Origin: Rickettsia typhi
GTDB lineage: Bacteria; Pseudomonadota; Alphaproteobacteria; Rickettsiales; Deianiraeaceae
Direction: 5' to 3'
NCBI GenBank assembly: GCA_945861605.1
Contig: CAMAVG010000042.1
Location: 1 to 7,559 of the forward strand
Length of the DNA: 7,559 bases
Below, piece by piece: positions 6,803 to 7,559 of this stretch (position 1 is the first letter of the stretch; every line of letters starts with the position of its first letter). Under the pieces are notes generated by a model. It worked only from the letters and a program-made list of their open reading frames with translations. It searched no databases and was not told the DNA's origin. A program made the position numbers and the translations under genes.

Positions 6803-7218
6803 CAGATTTTCACAAAAATATTTTTCTGAAATCTATCATTTTGTTGGCAATCGTCATTTTTTAAAATATACTCCTTAAGAAAAAGTTCGCGCGCTTGCTT
6901 CATGTTTTTTGCCTCAACTGTTGCAATAACGCGGTATTTCCTCAATTGCAAAAGCGTTCCTTCGAATATATATGCAAGAAAACCAAGTGTTAGCGTGAAA
7001 TAACATTGGATAGCAAAATTTTCCGGCATTGTTATGTATAATAAAATTAAAATTGCGGAAATAACATAAAATTTCCTGCGAATTGAGTATAAAACATTGA
7101 GGAAATCAGCAAAATAAAACCAATTAAAACCATATTTTACAAAGACCAACTCGGAAATGTCACCAATGGAATTAATAAAATTTTTCTGCTTTTTGGAATA
7201 TATAATGTATGTTTTCAC
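6802..7218 (-). CDS. DUF2628 domain-containing protein
   Basis: The product has 138 residues. It resembles the DUF2628 family, small proteins of unknown function common in alphaproteobacteria. The diagnostic part is LVFVKYGFNWFYFADFLNVL (24-43), matching the family pattern 'vFv..GFsw.aflfgplw.l'. Two hydrophobic segments follow at about 49-63 and 70-88. The closing part, LRKYRVIATVEAKNMKQARELFL (92-114), matches the family's 'rrGy...gvv.a...e.Ae..fl'. It is probably an inner-membrane protein. The start is GTG at 7216-7218; an in-frame TGA 15 bases upstream rules out a longer form. No Shine-Dalgarno is seen. It is first in a three-gene unit with the LptF/LptG-family gene and nuoK. No function is assigned. 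Confidence 0.75.
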   Translation of the reverse strand: MKTYIIYSKKQKNFINSIGDISELVFVKYGFNWFYFADFLNVLYSIRRKFYVISAILILLYITMPENFAIQCYFTLTLGFLAYIFEGTLLQLRKYRVIATVEAKNMKQARELFLKEYILKNDDCQQNDRFQKNIFVKI

Positions 7219-7239
7219 GGTGCGATTTTTTCAATTAAA

Positions 7240-7314
7240 AACACTTAAATAATATTTTTTCAAAAAATCAAGAAAAAAGACTTGACATTTGCAAAACCCT
7301 GCATTTTAAGTGTT
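7240..7314. repeat. Ten-base inverted repeat AACACTTAAA / TTTAAGTGTT
   Basis: The left arm is 7240-7249 and the right arm 7305-7314, perfect over ten bases and separated by 55 bases. The right arm covers the -10 position of the rightward promoter candidate. The left arm sits just upstream of the DUF2628 start. Two arms placed this way could be sites for one regulator acting on both directions. Confidence 0.5.
7282..7310 (+). promoter_or_regulatory. Candidate rightward promoter with perfect -35 box
   Basis: A consensus TTGACA at 7282-7287, 17 bases, then TTTAAG at 7305-7310 (four of six matches to TATAAT). Transcription would start near 7317 and run off the window. No clear gene follows within 240 bases, so the product could be a long leader, a small RNA or a gene beyond the edge. 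The weak -10 box keeps confidence low. Confidence 0.35.
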
Positions 7315-7483
7315 CTATGGAAAAGTAGTGTTTTCATTTTGGAATCGTTTGGCGAAGGTTTTTGTCATTTTATTTCAATGTTTGAAACGCTTATGCAGTT
7401 TGTGTTCAACGCAAACGCACTTTTTATTGTTGTAAAGAATAATTACGTAAAAGAGTAATACTTGTAAGAAGAGCTAGGGCTTT

Positions 7484-7549
7484 ATGAAAGTGAAGCAGTC
7501 TAGGAAGCAATTTCTAGACAAAATAGACTGCATTGGTTCAAATTCATGA
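7484..7549 (+). CDS. Possible small or leader ORF, 21 residues
   Basis: ATG at 7484, TGA at 7547-7549. The sequence begins MKVKQSRKQFLDKIDCIG and ends SNS. AGGG at 7476-7479 stands four bases before the ATG. It runs through the competing hairpins at 7495-7531, as leader peptides do, but it lacks the run of one amino-acid codon seen in classical attenuators. Its length is well within chance. Confidence 0.15.
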   Translation: MKVKQSRKQFLDKIDCIGSNS

Positions 7550-7552
7550 ACT
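7495..7552 (+). repeat. Competing hairpins at the right edge
   Basis: GCAGTCTA (7495-7502) pairs perfectly with TAGACTGC (7524-7531), an eight-base stem. GTCTAG (7498-7503) instead pairs perfectly with CTAGAC (7514-7519), a six-base stem with a ten-base loop. The two share their left arm and exclude each other. A third hairpin, GGTTCA (7535-7540) with TGAACT (7547-7552), follows directly. This could be a regulatory RNA fold, the end of a small palindromic repeat, or the terminus of a mobile element cut by the window edge. Confidence 0.5.
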
Positions 7553-7559
7553 GGTGTAG

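Larger units (their letters stand above)
7219..7559. other. Region with no convincing gene, 341 bases
   Basis: AT-rich sequence upstream of the DUF2628 operon. Both strands are broken by stops, and no ORF of 60 codons occurs. I find no tRNA, rRNA, tmRNA, RNase P or SRP RNA signature that holds up. What it does hold is listed separately: a rightward TTGACA box, a ten-base inverted repeat around it, a possible 21-residue ORF, and two competing hairpins at the edge. A promoter for DUF2628 should lie in 7230-7290 on the minus strand, but no pair of boxes there stands out. Confidence 0.6.

Noticed and set aside
7411..7458. GCAAACGCA followed by an open frame to TAA looked like a tmRNA tag start.
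   Set aside because: The encoded end (NNYVKE) lacks the hydrophobic Ala-rich tail of tags, and no tRNA-like or pseudoknot partners are visible upstream.
7378..7458. A 26-codon plus-strand ORF beginning MFETLMQF.
   Set aside because: No Shine-Dalgarno, no recognisable motif, and length expected by chance.
7535..7545. GGTTCAAATTC resembles a tRNA T-loop (B box).
   Set aside because: The flanking five-base arms (ATTGG and TCATG) pair at only two or three positions, no matching acceptor strand or A box lies upstream, and the local fold is a different hairpin.

Overview
The window comes from an AT-rich bacterial chromosome, most likely an alphaproteobacterium. The pointers are NADH dehydrogenase subunits of alphaproteobacterial type, a DUF2628 protein, and a PstA with a long insert after its first membrane helix. 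Low GC, few recognisable Shine-Dalgarno sequences and several broken-up operons would fit a host-associated, rearranged genome (Rickettsiales/Holosporales-like). That lifestyle is an inference; no marker gene here fixes the taxon. The standard code with TGA as stop is used.

Layout. (1) 2-1491, plus strand: the 3' end of nuoG, then a protoporphyrinogen-oxidase-like FAD protein (hemY type) that overlaps nuoG by one base (TGATG). A weak hairpin with a T-tract ends the unit where it meets the convergent pstA. (2) 1488-4953, minus strand, in transcription order: plsX (phospholipid synthesis), hisS (histidyl-tRNA synthetase, overlapping plsX by 26 bases) and pstA (phosphate ABC transporter permease), behind a plausible sigma70-type promoter upstream of plsX. 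(3) 4954-5397: an intergenic segment with a small plus-strand ORF for a 40-residue Cys-containing peptide, which has the best ribosome binding site in the window, and a striking array of TCTGAA units about one helical turn apart, flanked by inverted copies. (4) 5398-7218, minus strand: DUF2628 protein, an LptF/LptG-family permease and nuoK, joined by overlaps of 1 and 8 bases. (5) 7219-7559: no convincing gene. It holds a perfect TTGACA box facing right, a 10-base inverted repeat around it, and at the right edge two mutually exclusive hairpins next to a possible 21-residue ORF.

The genes are housekeeping: complex I (nuoG, nuoK), heme synthesis, phospholipid and LPS-export envelope functions, translation, and phosphate uptake. 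What stands out is the arrangement. nuoG and nuoK lie apart on opposite strands, pstA stands without pstC or pstB, and plsX has neither rpmF before it nor fabH after it. I see no defence system, CRISPR array, tRNA or rRNA gene. The parts least explained by known genes are the phased repeat array with its neighbouring small ORF, and the structured right edge.
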